From Thalassospiraceae bacterium LMO-SO8 (GTDB taxonomy: Bacteria; Pseudomonadota; Alphaproteobacteria; Rhodospirillales; Casp-alpha2): DNA of 64,000 bases. The notes beneath the pieces were generated by a model. That model saw only the letters and a list, made by a program, of their open reading frames with translations, had not been told where the DNA came from and did no database searches. The DNA is taken from the NCBI GenBank assembly GCA_031655335.1, contig CP134226.1, positions 930,001 through 994,000 on the forward strand, in the 5' to 3' direction. This document shows, in pieces, positions 8,776-16,734 of this stretch; the first letter of the stretch is position 1; every line of letters starts with the position of its first letter. Position numbers and translations under genes: made by a program.

Positions 8776-9306
8776 GTGCGGACCGTTCGGATCGATGGCG
8801 TCCGGCGCGGCGGCAGAGCGACAACGGTTCTTGCTTGGGGACTGTTTCTCGCCGCAGCCGCATATGTCGCGACGGTTCCCGGTCAAGGTAAGTTTCAATC
8901 CGTTCCGGTGATTGCTGTTGTCGCCGGGTTGCTGGCCCTGGCCATCGCGGCTTCCGTGAACGCCTGGGCGATCGCGCGCGGGCGCGGGGGCCTGTCGATT
9001 GAGCCTGACGGGCTTCGGTGCTTCACCTGGTGGGGCGGGGCGCGGTTCCATCCGTGGGATGCTATCGAGCGGTTCGACGTTCTGTTCGTCGATCCCAACG
9101 ACGGCCAGTCCAGGGAACAGGTGGGGTTCTTCCGGAAATCGGATAACGCCCCCGGCCGGTTCGTGCCATTTTCCGGTGCGCTGGACCTTCCGAACCGCGA
9201 TGCGGTCGCCATCCTGGAGCATGTGCGGCAACTGCCGCCGGAAGCCCGCGCGGCCTTGCCCGACAACCTGGAGACCCTGCGTGCCCAGGCGCGGGCGGCG
9301 GCCTGA
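8776..9306 (+). CDS. Two-TM membrane protein with PH-like cytoplasmic domain (hypothetical)
   Basis: A 176-aa protein. Two hydrophobic segments (about residues 17-36 and 43-65) are followed by a soluble domain of mixed beta character containing GLSIEPDGLRCFTWWGGARFHPWDAIERFDV. That pattern of a short membrane hairpin followed by a strand-rich region with WDAI resembles small bacterial PH-domain proteins. The GTG start at 8776 follows GGGAGGACAA. The next gene starts two bases after its stop, so they form a small operon. Function is unknown. It lies between left ends 1 and 2 and is therefore original cargo of element A. Confidence 0.65.
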   Translation: MRTVRIDGVRRGGRATTVLAWGLFLAAAAYVATVPGQGKFQSVPVIAVVAGLLALAIAASVNAWAIARGRGGLSIEPDGLRCFTWWGGARFHPWDAIERFDVLFVDPNDGQSREQVGFFRKSDNAPGRFVPFSGALDLPNRDAVAILEHVRQLPPEARAALPDNLETLRAQARAAA

Positions 9307-9308
9307 GC

Positions 9309-9548
9309 TTGCGCGCATTCTTTGCCATTGTCGCCGTCCTGTTCGCGGCACTACCGGGCGCCTGCGCCATGTCGGCGGTCGATGCGCCCCACGGCACACC
9401 GTCATGGCGCGAGGGCTGGGCCGACGGGTGCAACTTCGCGCGCGGGATGTCCGGCTGGGGCACGGGCTGGACCGTCGATGTCACACGCCGCCAGTCGGAC
9501 GCCGACTATGCGGCGGGGCTCAACGCCGGGGCGCGGTATTGCGGATAA
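9309..9548 (+). CDS. Small exported hypothetical protein
   Basis: A 79-aa protein with an N-terminal signal peptide (AFFAIVAVLFAALPGACAMS). The C at residue 19 sits in a poor lipobox, so it is either secreted or a weak lipoprotein candidate. The mature part is about 58 residues, aromatic- and glycine-rich (WREGWADG, GWGTGW) with a C-terminal YCG. I do not recognise it. The start is TTG at 9309, immediately after the upstream stop. It is probably cotranscribed with the genes on both sides. Confidence 0.55.
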   Translation: MRAFFAIVAVLFAALPGACAMSAVDAPHGTPSWREGWADGCNFARGMSGWGTGWTVDVTRRQSDADYAAGLNAGARYCG

Positions 9549-9568
9549 TGATGTAAAAGGAACGGACA

Positions 9569-9871
9569 ATGCACAGACATTCGATCCTAGTCGCCACCTC
9601 CGGCGCGCTTCTTCTCCTTGCGGCCTCCGTCGCCGATGTCGACGCAGGCAGCGGCGGCACGGACGATCCTCTGGCCGTCCTGAAACGCATCTACGTCCTG
9701 CCGAATCCCTATTTCGACGCCTTCCATGACCGGGAAGAGCGTCCAAAGTTCTATACCCGCCGCATTCATGAACAGGCCCTCAGGATGGAGGCCTGCGTCT
9801 ACCGCCAGTTCAAGATGGAGCATCTGGACTACGACTTCATCGTGCCGGGCCAGGTGTCGGAAACATCTTAG
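9569..9871 (+). pseudogene. Exported hypothetical protein truncated by a transposon left end
   Basis: The native reading frame starts at ATG 9569, after GGAACGGAC, with a clear signal peptide ending ADVDA-G. It contains VLPNPYFDAFHDREERPKFYT. At 9855 the frame runs into TGTCGGAAAC, the left end of an inserted element, and stops after five transposon-encoded codons. The 3' remainder of the gene is not found elsewhere in the window. The original product therefore had at least 95 residues and an unknown C-terminus. Function is not recognisable. Confidence 0.7.
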
Positions 9872-9919
9872 TTTGTCCAATCACAGCTTAGATTGTCCAA
9901 ATGACAATTTAACTTGTCC
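9855..9919 (+). repeat. Orphan left end (element D) inside element A
   Basis: TGTCGG at 9855 followed by TnsB-type 16-bp sites at 9863-9878, 9883-9898 and 9904-9919. It interrupts the gene at 9569. The preceding 5 bp are CCAGG, and no right end followed by CCAGG exists in the window, so the partner end is missing. Confidence 0.85.
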
Positions 9920-10229
9920 GCTTCCGCACCAAAATTCCTTCATATAGAACACGATAGAAAGCGCCGGAGATGTCCGGATCTTCCGTCGAGGTTTTTTTGC
10001 CTTCCGACCGATGCCCGGAAATTTAGAAACCGAGCAATGCTAAATCCGCTCCGGATTTGTACGCGCTTGAAATCGGGCGCCGCATCCAGTATCTAAGGCA
10101 CAAGCGACAACCATACCTCACATAGCCGCGGCCACCCGCGGACATCGAAGCGCGACAGCGAAGCTGGCCCGCGCTTTTTGTGTTTGTCGTTTGCTCTCAA
10201 AAACTCAAATCAATCGGGAGGCAGAAGTC
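9920..10229 (+). ncRNA. Conserved structured leader, copy 2 (candidate ncRNA or attenuator)
   Basis: Homologous to 7511-7819 with a few substitutions. It includes CCGGA...TCCGG with a following T-run, the CCGCGG palindrome pair, and the terminator-like hairpin at 10148-10179 (AAGCGCG/CGCGCTTTTT). Substitutions in the lower stem are few, so compensatory change cannot be judged here. Confidence 0.42.
10148..10179 (+). terminator. Terminator-like hairpin upstream of 241-aa gene, copy 2
   Basis: Stem AAGCGCG/CGCGCTT with a T5 tail, in the same position relative to the following gene as in copies 1 and 3. Confidence 0.58.
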
Positions 10230-10955
10230 ATGCGCAATGACATTGCCAAAGTCATCGTCGAGCGCCCACGCCAAGGCGGTCACGGCGCGCGCAAGGGGCG
10301 CGCCTCGCGTGACCTTGAACTTGCGCGGTACGCGGTCGGCATGAAGCGTGCAGCGTCCGAGTCCGGCGACCGCAAGATGCTCAACGAGAACCTCGCGCCG
10401 CTCCGGCGCTACTTTGGCCGCCAGGTCGGGCGCCCTTGGAACAAGGTGTGGTCGGAGGTCTGCGCCAACCTTCGTGTCACCTCGACCGTGCAACAGCATG
10501 TCCGCGATCACATCAGCGACTTCGTCGCGTACGAAGGTGTTTCGCGGCGCAACGGCCAGGTGTACGTCCACTCGTACTGGGGCGGCGCAAGACCACTGGA
10601 AATCTCCTTGTTTGAGTTCTGGGTCGATCCGGCAACCGGGATCCTCCGCCGGAACAAGAGACAGCAAACCTACCGTATGAAGCAGAAGGCTCGCCAAGCA
10701 GCATGGATCTCGGAACTGGGCAAACGGATGGTCGAACGCGACGCCTGGCATCAGTTCCATCTTTTGGACGACGGAGCTTGGTGGGAAGTTGCGCTGGAAC
10801 AGGAACCCCCGAAACCGCCGGTCGTCGACGTTGTCTTGAGCGCCGGGTTGTCCGCCCTCTCGCCGGGCCGACTGTACGGCCGTTCAGGCGTCTATGCGAT
10901 CGGCAAACGGCAACTCTCTAAGAAAGAGATCAAACGCTTGAAGCTGTCCCGTTAA
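10230..10955 (+). CDS. Left-end-associated protein, copy 2 (unknown function)
   Basis: A 241-aa paralogue of the proteins at 7820 and 38175, differing at a few per cent of residues spread along its length. The main blocks (LNENLAPLRRYFGRQ, GRPWNKVWSEV, KRQLSKKEIKRLKL) are kept, so the copies appear functional and under selection. GGGAGG precedes the ATG at 10230. It belongs to the orphan left end at 9855. Unlike copies 1 and 3, the downstream flank is not shared. No function can be assigned from sequence. Confidence 0.75.
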   Translation: MRNDIAKVIVERPRQGGHGARKGRASRDLELARYAVGMKRAASESGDRKMLNENLAPLRRYFGRQVGRPWNKVWSEVCANLRVTSTVQQHVRDHISDFVAYEGVSRRNGQVYVHSYWGGARPLEISLFEFWVDPATGILRRNKRQQTYRMKQKARQAAWISELGKRMVERDAWHQFHLLDDGAWWEVALEQEPPKPPVVDVVLSAGLSALSPGRLYGRSGVYAIGKRQLSKKEIKRLKLSR

Positions 10956-11042
10956 CCAGCTAATGCGCCGCATGATCGAAGGGCGGGACAGAAACAGAAC
11001 CATGGCAGCGCGAATTTCGGCGCCCCGACCTGTTGAATGATA

Positions 11043-11480
11043 TTAGATCATTCGCTTAATCTCGACGTACTCGCCGCGAACGCGAAGCGTGACCGTAACG
11101 TCCTGGCGCCCGCGATTGCGCCAGAACCAGCCGTGGTTGCCGTCGAAAGCGGCCTCCAGGGTGCCGCTGTGGTTCTTAACCTTGCGGTCTTTCTTGTAGC
11201 TGATGTTCTTGCCGCCGCCGTCGCCGTGCAGGTCGTAGTTCACCGCGCCGTTTTTGACCGTCCACGAAAACTCCGCCTTTCCTCCCTTGGCCATGGTCAA
11301 TTTGACCTCGGCCCCCTGGCCGGGCTTCAGCGTGATCGACACTTCATCCTTCCAGGCCGCTTCATTGCTTTGTGCCTGAGCCTGCCCGATTGCACCCGGG
11401 ATACCGACATGGTGAGGCAGGGACAGGGCTGAGCCGATCAGCAGGGCCGCGGTCAGGCCGTGAAGAAGACGAGATTTCAT
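11043..11480 (-). CDS. Exported protein with domain shared with the HupE-linked anchor protein
   Basis: A 145-aa protein with a signal peptide (residues 1-36, QAQA-Q). Its mature domain is homologous to the last 110 residues of the protein at 11947-12624: both contain PGQGAEVKL, VNYDLHGDGGGK, GNHGWFWRN and a terminal VRGxYxExKR. The domain looks like a periplasmic beta-sandwich. Association with HupE and a metal-responsive regulator suggests a periplasmic role in metal uptake or tolerance; this is inferred. ATG 11480 has a plausible GGAGA-type site upstream. Confidence 0.7.
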   Translation of the reverse strand: MKSRLLHGLTAALLIGSALSLPHHVGIPGAIGQAQAQSNEAAWKDEVSITLKPGQGAEVKLTMAKGGKAEFSWTVKNGAVNYDLHGDGGGKNISYKKDRKVKNHSGTLEAAFDGNHGWFWRNRGRQDVTVTLRVRGEYVEIKRMI

Positions 11481-11530
11481 GATTTAAGTTTCTCCGTTCG
11501 ATAAAGGGCGCGGACAATGGATCCGCCAAT

Positions 11531-11884
11531 CTAAGGACAGGGCCAACGCTGGGCATAGGCCCGCGCGAGGCTGACATGGGCTTCTTCTTCAGGGGGCGTC
11601 GGGTTCTTTTCAAGCCAGGCCATTCCAACGATCACCAAATAGACGGATGACGCATTCTCCGGAATACAGGCCCGCATGCCATGAATATCACCCGTTTTCA
11701 GTTTACCGCGAACATGGGCGATGAGCTTCTCGCATTTGTCGAACCGGCGGGACGCGTCATGATCTGCGCTCGTCACAAGGCATATCGATTCGAGTTGATC
11801 GACACCGATGCTTTCGGCTGCCTTCGCATCGGCGAAAGACACCATCATTGCGAAGACGATCCCGGCTCCGAGGTGTCGCAACAT
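11531..11884 (-). CDS. Rap1a/Tai-family-like small exported protein
   Basis: A 117-aa protein with a signal peptide (MLRHLGAGIVFAMMVSFADA). Two cysteine regions frame a helical mature domain ending CIPENASSVYLVIV...WLEKNP...ARAYAQRWPC. The CIP...YLxxxP...ALxxxxPC pattern is that of Rap1a/Tai-type periplasmic immunity proteins, which neutralise type VI amidase effectors. No effector gene is adjacent, so it may be an orphan or a domain reused in the metal cluster. The start is ATG 11884 with AAGGAC upstream; the longer frame is unsupported. Confidence 0.6.
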   Translation of the reverse strand: MLRHLGAGIVFAMMVSFADAKAAESIGVDQLESICLVTSADHDASRRFDKCEKLIAHVRGKLKTGDIHGMRACIPENASSVYLVIVGMAWLEKNPTPPEEEAHVSLARAYAQRWPCP

Positions 11885-11946
11885 CGTCCTTTTCCCAGTC
11901 TGTTGGCCGCCGGGCGGCGCGGGCCGTGTAGTGGCCTGCATCGCCG

Positions 11947-12624
11947 TTAGATCAGTCGTTTGAGCTCCAAGTAGTCGCCCCGAACCCGGAGCGTGACCTT
12001 GATGGGCTGATTTTCCCGGTTGCGCCAGAACCAGCCGTGGTTGCCGGTAAAGGCCGCCTCCAGCCTCCCTTCATGGCCCGGCACGCCCCGGCCTTTCTGA
12101 TAAGCAATGGACTTGCCGCCGCCGTCGCCGTGCAGGTCGTAATTGGCAACGCCGCCGTCGACACTCCAATGGAACTCCGCCACGGCCCCTTCGTCCATCA
12201 CCAGTTTGACCTCGGCGCCCTGACCGGGCACCAGCGTGAAGGAGATTTCCTCCTTCCATGTCGGGGCCTGGGCCTCCGCCGTCTTTTGCGGCTCAGCCGG
12301 TTTCGCCGAATCGGCGGAAGGTGCTGCGACTTGCGCGGGCGCCGACGGTTTCGGCGGCTCCGCGGCCGGCGTCATGGGCTGCTGCTCCATGGCGGCGGTC
12401 TGCTCCTGATCCGCCTTGGCTTCCGCTTCCAGTTGCGTCTTGATTTCGCCCATCTCGGTCAGCCCCAGGACACGGCCGATGCCGGTGGGGTCGATGGCAT
12501 ATTCGGCGGGCAGGACGATCGTGACCAGAATGACGGCCGCCGAAACCAGGGCATAGAACGTCGAACGCAGAAGCCTGCCGGTCGTCGGCAATTCGCTCTG
12601 AGAAGGGATTTCGGAATTGAACAT
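11947..12624 (-). CDS. Transmembrane-anchored periplasmic protein linked to HupE
   Basis: A 225-aa protein: a short cytoplasmic N-terminus, one transmembrane segment (about residues 22-42), a low-complexity Pro/Ala/Glu linker with a probable coiled part (residues 60-115), and a C-terminal domain of about 105 residues homologous to the exported protein at 11043-11480. I recall similar proteins annotated as transmembrane anchor proteins next to HupE genes. The start ATG 12624 follows AAAGGT. Its position just after hupE on the same strand (17-bp gap) argues for a shared operon and a joint role in metal transport or handling. Confidence 0.72.
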   Translation of the reverse strand: MFNSEIPSQSELPTTGRLLRSTFYALVSAAVILVTIVLPAEYAIDPTGIGRVLGLTEMGEIKTQLEAEAKADQEQTAAMEQQPMTPAAEPPKPSAPAQVAAPSADSAKPAEPQKTAEAQAPTWKEEISFTLVPGQGAEVKLVMDEGAVAEFHWSVDGGVANYDLHGDGGGKSIAYQKGRGVPGHEGRLEAAFTGNHGWFWRNRENQPIKVTLRVRGDYLELKRLI

Positions 12625-12641
12625 GGATTGACCTTTCGGGA

Positions 12642-13334
12642 TTAGGAAACGAAGTAACCGGTGAGCTGGTAGCCGATGAGAATGAACCCGGCGCTCATCA
12701 TCGCGACGTTCACCGTATAGGCGCGGCGGATGAAGCTGTCGGTGCGCCGCCACCAACCCATCAGCACGAGGATCGCAGCGAGCGCCGTCAGCTGGCCCAG
12801 TTCGACGCCGACGTTGAAGGCCAACAGATTGGGGATCAGGCCGTCTTCGGCAATGTCATAGTCGATGATCTTCGAAGCCAGACCGAAGCCATGGCAGAAC
12901 CCGAAGATCAGGGTCGCCCATTTGGTGTTGGGCTGGAAGCCGAACCAGCGCTGATAGGCGCCCAAGTTGTCGAGCGCCTTGTAGACGATGGAAAAACCGA
13001 TGATGGCGTCGATGATGTAGCTGTTGATGCCGAAGTCGAACAGCACGCCGAGCAGCATGGTCGTCGAATGGCCGAGCGCGAACAGGCTGACGTAGATGGC
13101 GATGTGCTTCATCCGGTAGAGGAAGAAGATCACCCCGAACAGGAACAGAATGTGGTCGTAGCCCGTCACCATGTGCTTGGCGCCCAGGTACGAAAACGGC
13201 AGGAGCAAAACACCCGAGACTTCGAGGATATAGCCCTTGTCGCCCTGGGCGACGGCGTGGGCCTGCGCGGCATCAATGCTTGCGAGGCAAAGGAAAAGGG
13301 CGCCCAAGGCCGCCCCGGCGAGTGTTCTGATCAT
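12642..13334 (-). CDS. HupE/UreJ-family membrane protein
   Basis: A 230-aa protein with a signal peptide (cleavage near AQA-HAVAQ) and about six membrane segments. It contains GYDHILFLFGVIFF and LGHSTTM, whose histidine/aspartate residues inside membrane segments are the hallmark of HupE/UreJ-type nickel or cobalt permeases. The HupE-like subgroup with a LPF...GYDHILF core is common in metal islands. ATG 13334 is preferred over an ATG eight codons upstream because AGGGCC precedes it. It is divergent from the metal regulator at 13415, with an operator-like palindrome in the shared spacer. Confidence 0.82.
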   Translation of the reverse strand: MIRTLAGAALGALFLCLASIDAAQAHAVAQGDKGYILEVSGVLLLPFSYLGAKHMVTGYDHILFLFGVIFFLYRMKHIAIYVSLFALGHSTTMLLGVLFDFGINSYIIDAIIGFSIVYKALDNLGAYQRWFGFQPNTKWATLIFGFCHGFGLASKIIDYDIAEDGLIPNLLAFNVGVELGQLTALAAILVLMGWWRRTDSFIRRAYTVNVAMMSAGFILIGYQLTGYFVS

Positions 13335-13389
13335 TGTGGCCCTATCTGCGGTTTGCATCGTTAGCGGTACATCATTGGCTTGACCATAA

Positions 13390-13407
13390 CCTATCCAGGG
13401 GGATAGG
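13390..13407 (+). promoter_or_regulatory. Operator-like G-tract palindrome of CsoR/RcnR type
   Basis: CCTATCC-AGGG-GGATAGG: 7-bp inverted arms around a G-rich centre, located 8 bp upstream of the regulator ATG in the divergent spacer with hupE. G/C tracts within inverted repeats are the known binding sites of CsoR/RcnR-family repressors, so autoregulation and control of both flanking operons are likely. Confidence 0.7.
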
Positions 13408-13414
13408 ATCAAGC

Positions 13415-13693
13415 ATGGACGGAACGCACAGACATCAAAGTCACCCGGTTGTGATCAACCGCCTGAAACGGGCGCACGGCCACCTTCGCAAGGTCATTGA
13501 AATGATCGAGGCCGGGCGGCCGTGCCTGGACGTTGCGCAACAACTTCATGCGGTCGAGAGCGCAGTGGCGAATGCAAAGACCACGCTGATCGAAGACCAC
13601 CTGGACCACTGCCTGGACACCGTCGTCGGCCCCATGGACGCCGACCAGCGCCAGGAGATCGCCGATTTCAAGGCGATCGCCAAATACCTCTAG
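13415..13693 (+). CDS. CsoR/RcnR-family metal-sensing repressor
   Basis: A 92-aa all-helical DUF156 protein. Putative metal ligands are C37, H62 and C66 (the Cys-His-Cys set of CsoR-like sensors) plus N-terminal H5, H7 and H10, which are more like RcnR nickel/cobalt sensors. Binding of metal would release it from DNA. The core NRLKRAHGHLRKVIEMIE is typical. The start at ATG 13415 fits family length; an upstream frame extension is not needed. It sits at the head of an operon with an MFS exporter that has a histidine-rich tail. By context it probably senses nickel, cobalt or copper; which one is not decidable from sequence. Confidence 0.85.
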   Translation: MDGTHRHQSHPVVINRLKRAHGHLRKVIEMIEAGRPCLDVAQQLHAVESAVANAKTTLIEDHLDHCLDTVVGPMDADQRQEIADFKAIAKYL

Positions 13694-13716
13694 TTACGGA
13701 TCGAACGGGCGCGGCC

Positions 13717-15036
13717 ATGCTGGGCGTCCTTGCCAACAGAACCTATCGCAACCTTTTCCTCGCCCAGGTGATCTCGCTTGTTGGGACCGGGCTGGGCACG
13801 GTTGCGCTGGCCCTGCTGGCTTTCAATATCGCGGGCGACAAGGCGGGTGCAGTCCTGGGCACGGCGTTATTCATCAAGATGGCCGCCTATGTGGGGCTGT
13901 CGCCCATTGCGGGCGCGCTCGCGGGCCTGCTGCCCCGGCGGGCGTTCCTGGTGTCGCTCGATGCCGTGCGCACGGGCATCGCACTGATGCTGCCTTTCGT
14001 GACCCAGACCTGGCAGATCTACCTGTTGATCTTTTTCCTGCAGGCGGCCTCGGCGGCCTTCACCCCGACCTTCCAGGCCACCATTCCGGACGTCCTGCCG
14101 GACGAAGGCGAGTACACCAAGGCACTGTCCCTATCGCGTCTGGCTTATGATCTGGAAAACCTGCTCAGCCCGGCGATCGCGGGCGCGCTGCTTACCGTGA
14201 TGACCTTCCACGATCTCTTCGTCGGGACGGCCTTGGGTTTCGTCGCTTCCGCGCTTTTCGTCCTGTCGGTTTCCCTGCCGTCGCCGAAGACGGCTCAACT
14301 CCGCAGCTTCCGCGACCGCCTGTTCCGGGGAACGCGGATTTTCTTCGCCACGCCCCGGCTGCGCGGGCTGATGGCGGTCAACCTCGCGGTTGCCGCGGGC
14401 GGTGCCTTCGTGATCGTCAACACTGTCGTTTTCGTGCAGTCCCGGTTCGGGCTGACGGAGCAGCAGACGGCCCTGGCCCTGGCGTCGTTCGGCGGCGGGT
14501 CCATGCTGGTCGCACTTGCCCTGCCGCGCCTGCTGGCCCGCGCGCCGGACCGATTGGCGATGCTGACCGGCGTTGCGGTCCTGGCCGCCGGCACTGGCTT
14601 GGCCTCGATGGCAGGAGACTTCGAACTTTTGCTCGGCCTGTGGTTTGTCCTCGGCGGCGGATACTCCCTGGCCCTCACGCCGTCCGGACGGTTGCTCCGG
14701 CGCTCCACGCATCCTGAGGACCGCCCGGCGGTGTTCGCAGCGCAGTTCGCCCTGTCCCATGCCTGCTGGCTGATCACCTATCCCCTGGCGGGATGGGTGG
14801 GTGCCGCGTTCGGCCTGCCGGTCAGCGCCTCGGTCTTGGCCGGTGTCGCCTTCGCCGGCGTCGTCGGGGCGGCCCTGTTGTGGCCCAGGACCGACCGGGA
14901 AGTCGTCGAGCACGACCATCCCGACCTGCCCGACGGCCATCCGCATCTGGCCGAGGGCGACCACCGAGGCGATCACCGCCACGCCCACGCCTACGTCATC
15001 GACGACCTGCACTACATGTGGCCCCATGGCCGGTGA
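13717..15036 (+). CDS. MFS exporter with histidine-rich C-terminus (NreB-like)
   Basis: A 440-aa inner-membrane major facilitator with about 11-12 hydrophobic segments and the MFS loop motif after TM2 (AGLLPRRAFLVSLDAVR). The last 45 residues form a cytoplasmic tail with about ten histidines (HDHPDLPDGHPHLAEG, HRHAHAYVIDD). Histidine-rich tails of this kind occur in NreB-type nickel exporters. The ATG at 13717 is 23 bp after the regulator stop and has only a weak ribosome site. The next gene overlaps its end by 11 bp. With the DUF156 repressor it forms a metal-efflux operon. Confidence 0.78.
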   Translation: MLGVLANRTYRNLFLAQVISLVGTGLGTVALALLAFNIAGDKAGAVLGTALFIKMAAYVGLSPIAGALAGLLPRRAFLVSLDAVRTGIALMLPFVTQTWQIYLLIFFLQAASAAFTPTFQATIPDVLPDEGEYTKALSLSRLAYDLENLLSPAIAGALLTVMTFHDLFVGTALGFVASALFVLSVSLPSPKTAQLRSFRDRLFRGTRIFFATPRLRGLMAVNLAVAAGGAFVIVNTVVFVQSRFGLTEQQTALALASFGGGSMLVALALPRLLARAPDRLAMLTGVAVLAAGTGLASMAGDFELLLGLWFVLGGGYSLALTPSGRLLRRSTHPEDRPAVFAAQFALSHACWLITYPLAGWVGAAFGLPVSASVLAGVAFAGVVGAALLWPRTDREVVEHDHPDLPDGHPHLAEGDHRGDHRHAHAYVIDDLHYMWPHGR

Positions 15037-15466
15037 CCTTGCGGCCTACGGCGGGCTGTTCCTGGTCGCCTTCCTGGCGGCGACGATCCTGCCCGCCCAA
15101 TCGGAGATCGGCCTCGCCGGCTTGATCCTGTCGGGCGATTACAGCATCGGCCTGCTGATTGCCGTGGCGAGTCTTGGCAACACCCTCGGCGCCGTCGTCA
15201 ACTGGGCGCTCGGGCGCTGGGTCGAACACTTCCGGGACCGCAAATGGTTCCCGGCCAAGCCGCAGCAGTTGGACAAGGCCGTCGGCTGGTATCACCGATA
15301 TGGACGGTGGAGCCTGCTCTTGAGCTGGATGCCGTTCATCGGCGATCCGCTGACCCTGGCGGCGGGCGTGCTGCGGGAGCCGTTCTGGAGTTTTCTCGCA
15401 ATCGTCGCCTTCGCGAAAACGGCCCGCTATATCGTCGTCGCCGGAATCACGTTGGGCAGCGTATAA
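15026..15466 (+). CDS. YqaA-family (DedA-superfamily) membrane protein
   Basis: A 146-aa protein with four or five membrane segments and the motifs GNTLGAVVNWALGRW, WYHRYGRWSLLLSWMPFIGDPLT and FAKTARY, which are characteristic of the small YqaA/SNARE-associated DedA relatives. DedA proteins act in membrane lipid transport and stress tolerance; the role of YqaA itself is unclear. The start overlaps the MFS gene by 11 bp, so it is translationally coupled and likely a member of the same metal-stress operon. Confidence 0.75.
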   Translation: MAGDLAAYGGLFLVAFLAATILPAQSEIGLAGLILSGDYSIGLLIAVASLGNTLGAVVNWALGRWVEHFRDRKWFPAKPQQLDKAVGWYHRYGRWSLLLSWMPFIGDPLTLAAGVLREPFWSFLAIVAFAKTARYIVVAGITLGSV

Positions 15467-15573
15467 TCAAGAGACTGATCTTGACGTCGATCAATGTGCC
15501 TTACGACCAATCGTGGAATATCTACGCGCGTAAATCGCGAAGGGCCAAGACCCGCAGCCATTCAGGAATCATC

Positions 15574-16734
15574 ATGAAACGTGCTCTCAAATTAGGTTTG
15601 GTCGTTCTCGCGCTGGTCGCAATAGGTGCGGCAACGGCCGCCTATATCCGCTCCCGTCCATTCACCGTTGCCGTGGCCGCCATAGAGCAAGACGTCCCCG
15701 TTCAGGTCTTCGGCCTCGGGACCGTTGAAGCGCGGATCATCTCGCACATCGGTTTCGAAGCGGGCGGCGCTCTGGTTGAAATCAACGCAGATCACGGCGA
15801 CCGGGTCGAACGCGGCACCATTCTTGCCCGGCTCGCCGATGCGGAAGCGAAGGCTCGTGTTGCGAAAGCAGAAGCCGCACTCGCCCAAGCCAAAGCCAAT
15901 CTAGAGCGCGCCCTGGCTCGGGTACGAAGTGCTGAAGCCACCTTGGTACAGAAACGCAGCATAAAGGAACGGCGCCAGGCATTGGTCGGCAGCGGCACGA
16001 CCTCGAAGGAGGCTGCCGAGGACGCTCGTGCCGCCGCGGATGTCGCCGCCGCCGAATTGGCCGTCGCCCAGAGCGACGCAACCGTTGCGGAAGCAGCCAT
16101 CAAGGACGCGGAAGCGCAGGTTCAACTCGAGACCGCAGTGCTTGGCAACCACGTTCTGTCGGCACCCTACGACGCGCTGGTAATAGGCAGGCGCATGGAA
16201 TTGGGCGCCGTTGTCGCGCCGGGTGAAGCCATCTTCTCGCTGATCGACCCAAATTCTGTTTGGACCCGAGCCTTCGTCGACGAATCCCAGGCTGGCGACC
16301 TGAAACTCGGGCAGCCTGCGGAAGTTCGCCTGCGGTCTCTGCCGCGCCAAGTATTCACAGCGCATGTCGACCGTATCGAAATCGAAAGCGATCGCGTCAC
16401 CGAGGAACGCCGCGTCTACCTGAAGTGCGACCAGTGCCCCCCCAACGTCTTCCTGGGGGAACAAGCCGAGGTCTACATCACGGTGACACGGCTCGAGACC
16501 GCCATGCCGGTGCCGGAGACGGCCATCGACCGGTTCGATGGAGTACACGGGATCGTATGGACCGTGATTGACGGCGCACTGCGCCGCCAGCGGGTCACTT
16601 TTAGCCATCGCTTGCTCGATGGCCGGGTAGTGCTAACCGACGGCTTGCCAGCCGGCGCCGAAGTGGTGATCAATCCAAGAACGAAATTCCGCGAGGGACG
16701 TGCAGCCCAGATTTCCAAGGCGGCCACGCCATGA
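15574..16734 (+). CDS. HlyD-type periplasmic adaptor of DevBCA-like exporter
   Basis: A 386-aa membrane-fusion protein. It has an N-terminal membrane anchor (residues 8-24), a lipoyl half (EINADHGDRVERGTILARL), a long alanine/glutamate-rich coiled-coil hairpin (about 95-180), the second lipoyl half (APYDALVIGRRMELGAVVAPG), and a beta-barrel domain. It would link the inner-membrane ABC unit encoded next to an outer-membrane channel. The start is ATG 15574 after CAGGAA. The following permease gene overlaps by 4 bp (ATGA). No outer-membrane protein gene is adjacent, so a housekeeping TolC is presumably used. Confidence 0.85.
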   Translation: MKRALKLGLVVLALVAIGAATAAYIRSRPFTVAVAAIEQDVPVQVFGLGTVEARIISHIGFEAGGALVEINADHGDRVERGTILARLADAEAKARVAKAEAALAQAKANLERALARVRSAEATLVQKRSIKERRQALVGSGTTSKEAAEDARAAADVAAAELAVAQSDATVAEAAIKDAEAQVQLETAVLGNHVLSAPYDALVIGRRMELGAVVAPGEAIFSLIDPNSVWTRAFVDESQAGDLKLGQPAEVRLRSLPRQVFTAHVDRIEIESDRVTEERRVYLKCDQCPPNVFLGEQAEVYITVTRLETAMPVPETAIDRFDGVHGIVWTVIDGALRRQRVTFSHRLLDGRVVLTDGLPAGAEVVINPRTKFREGRAAQISKAATP

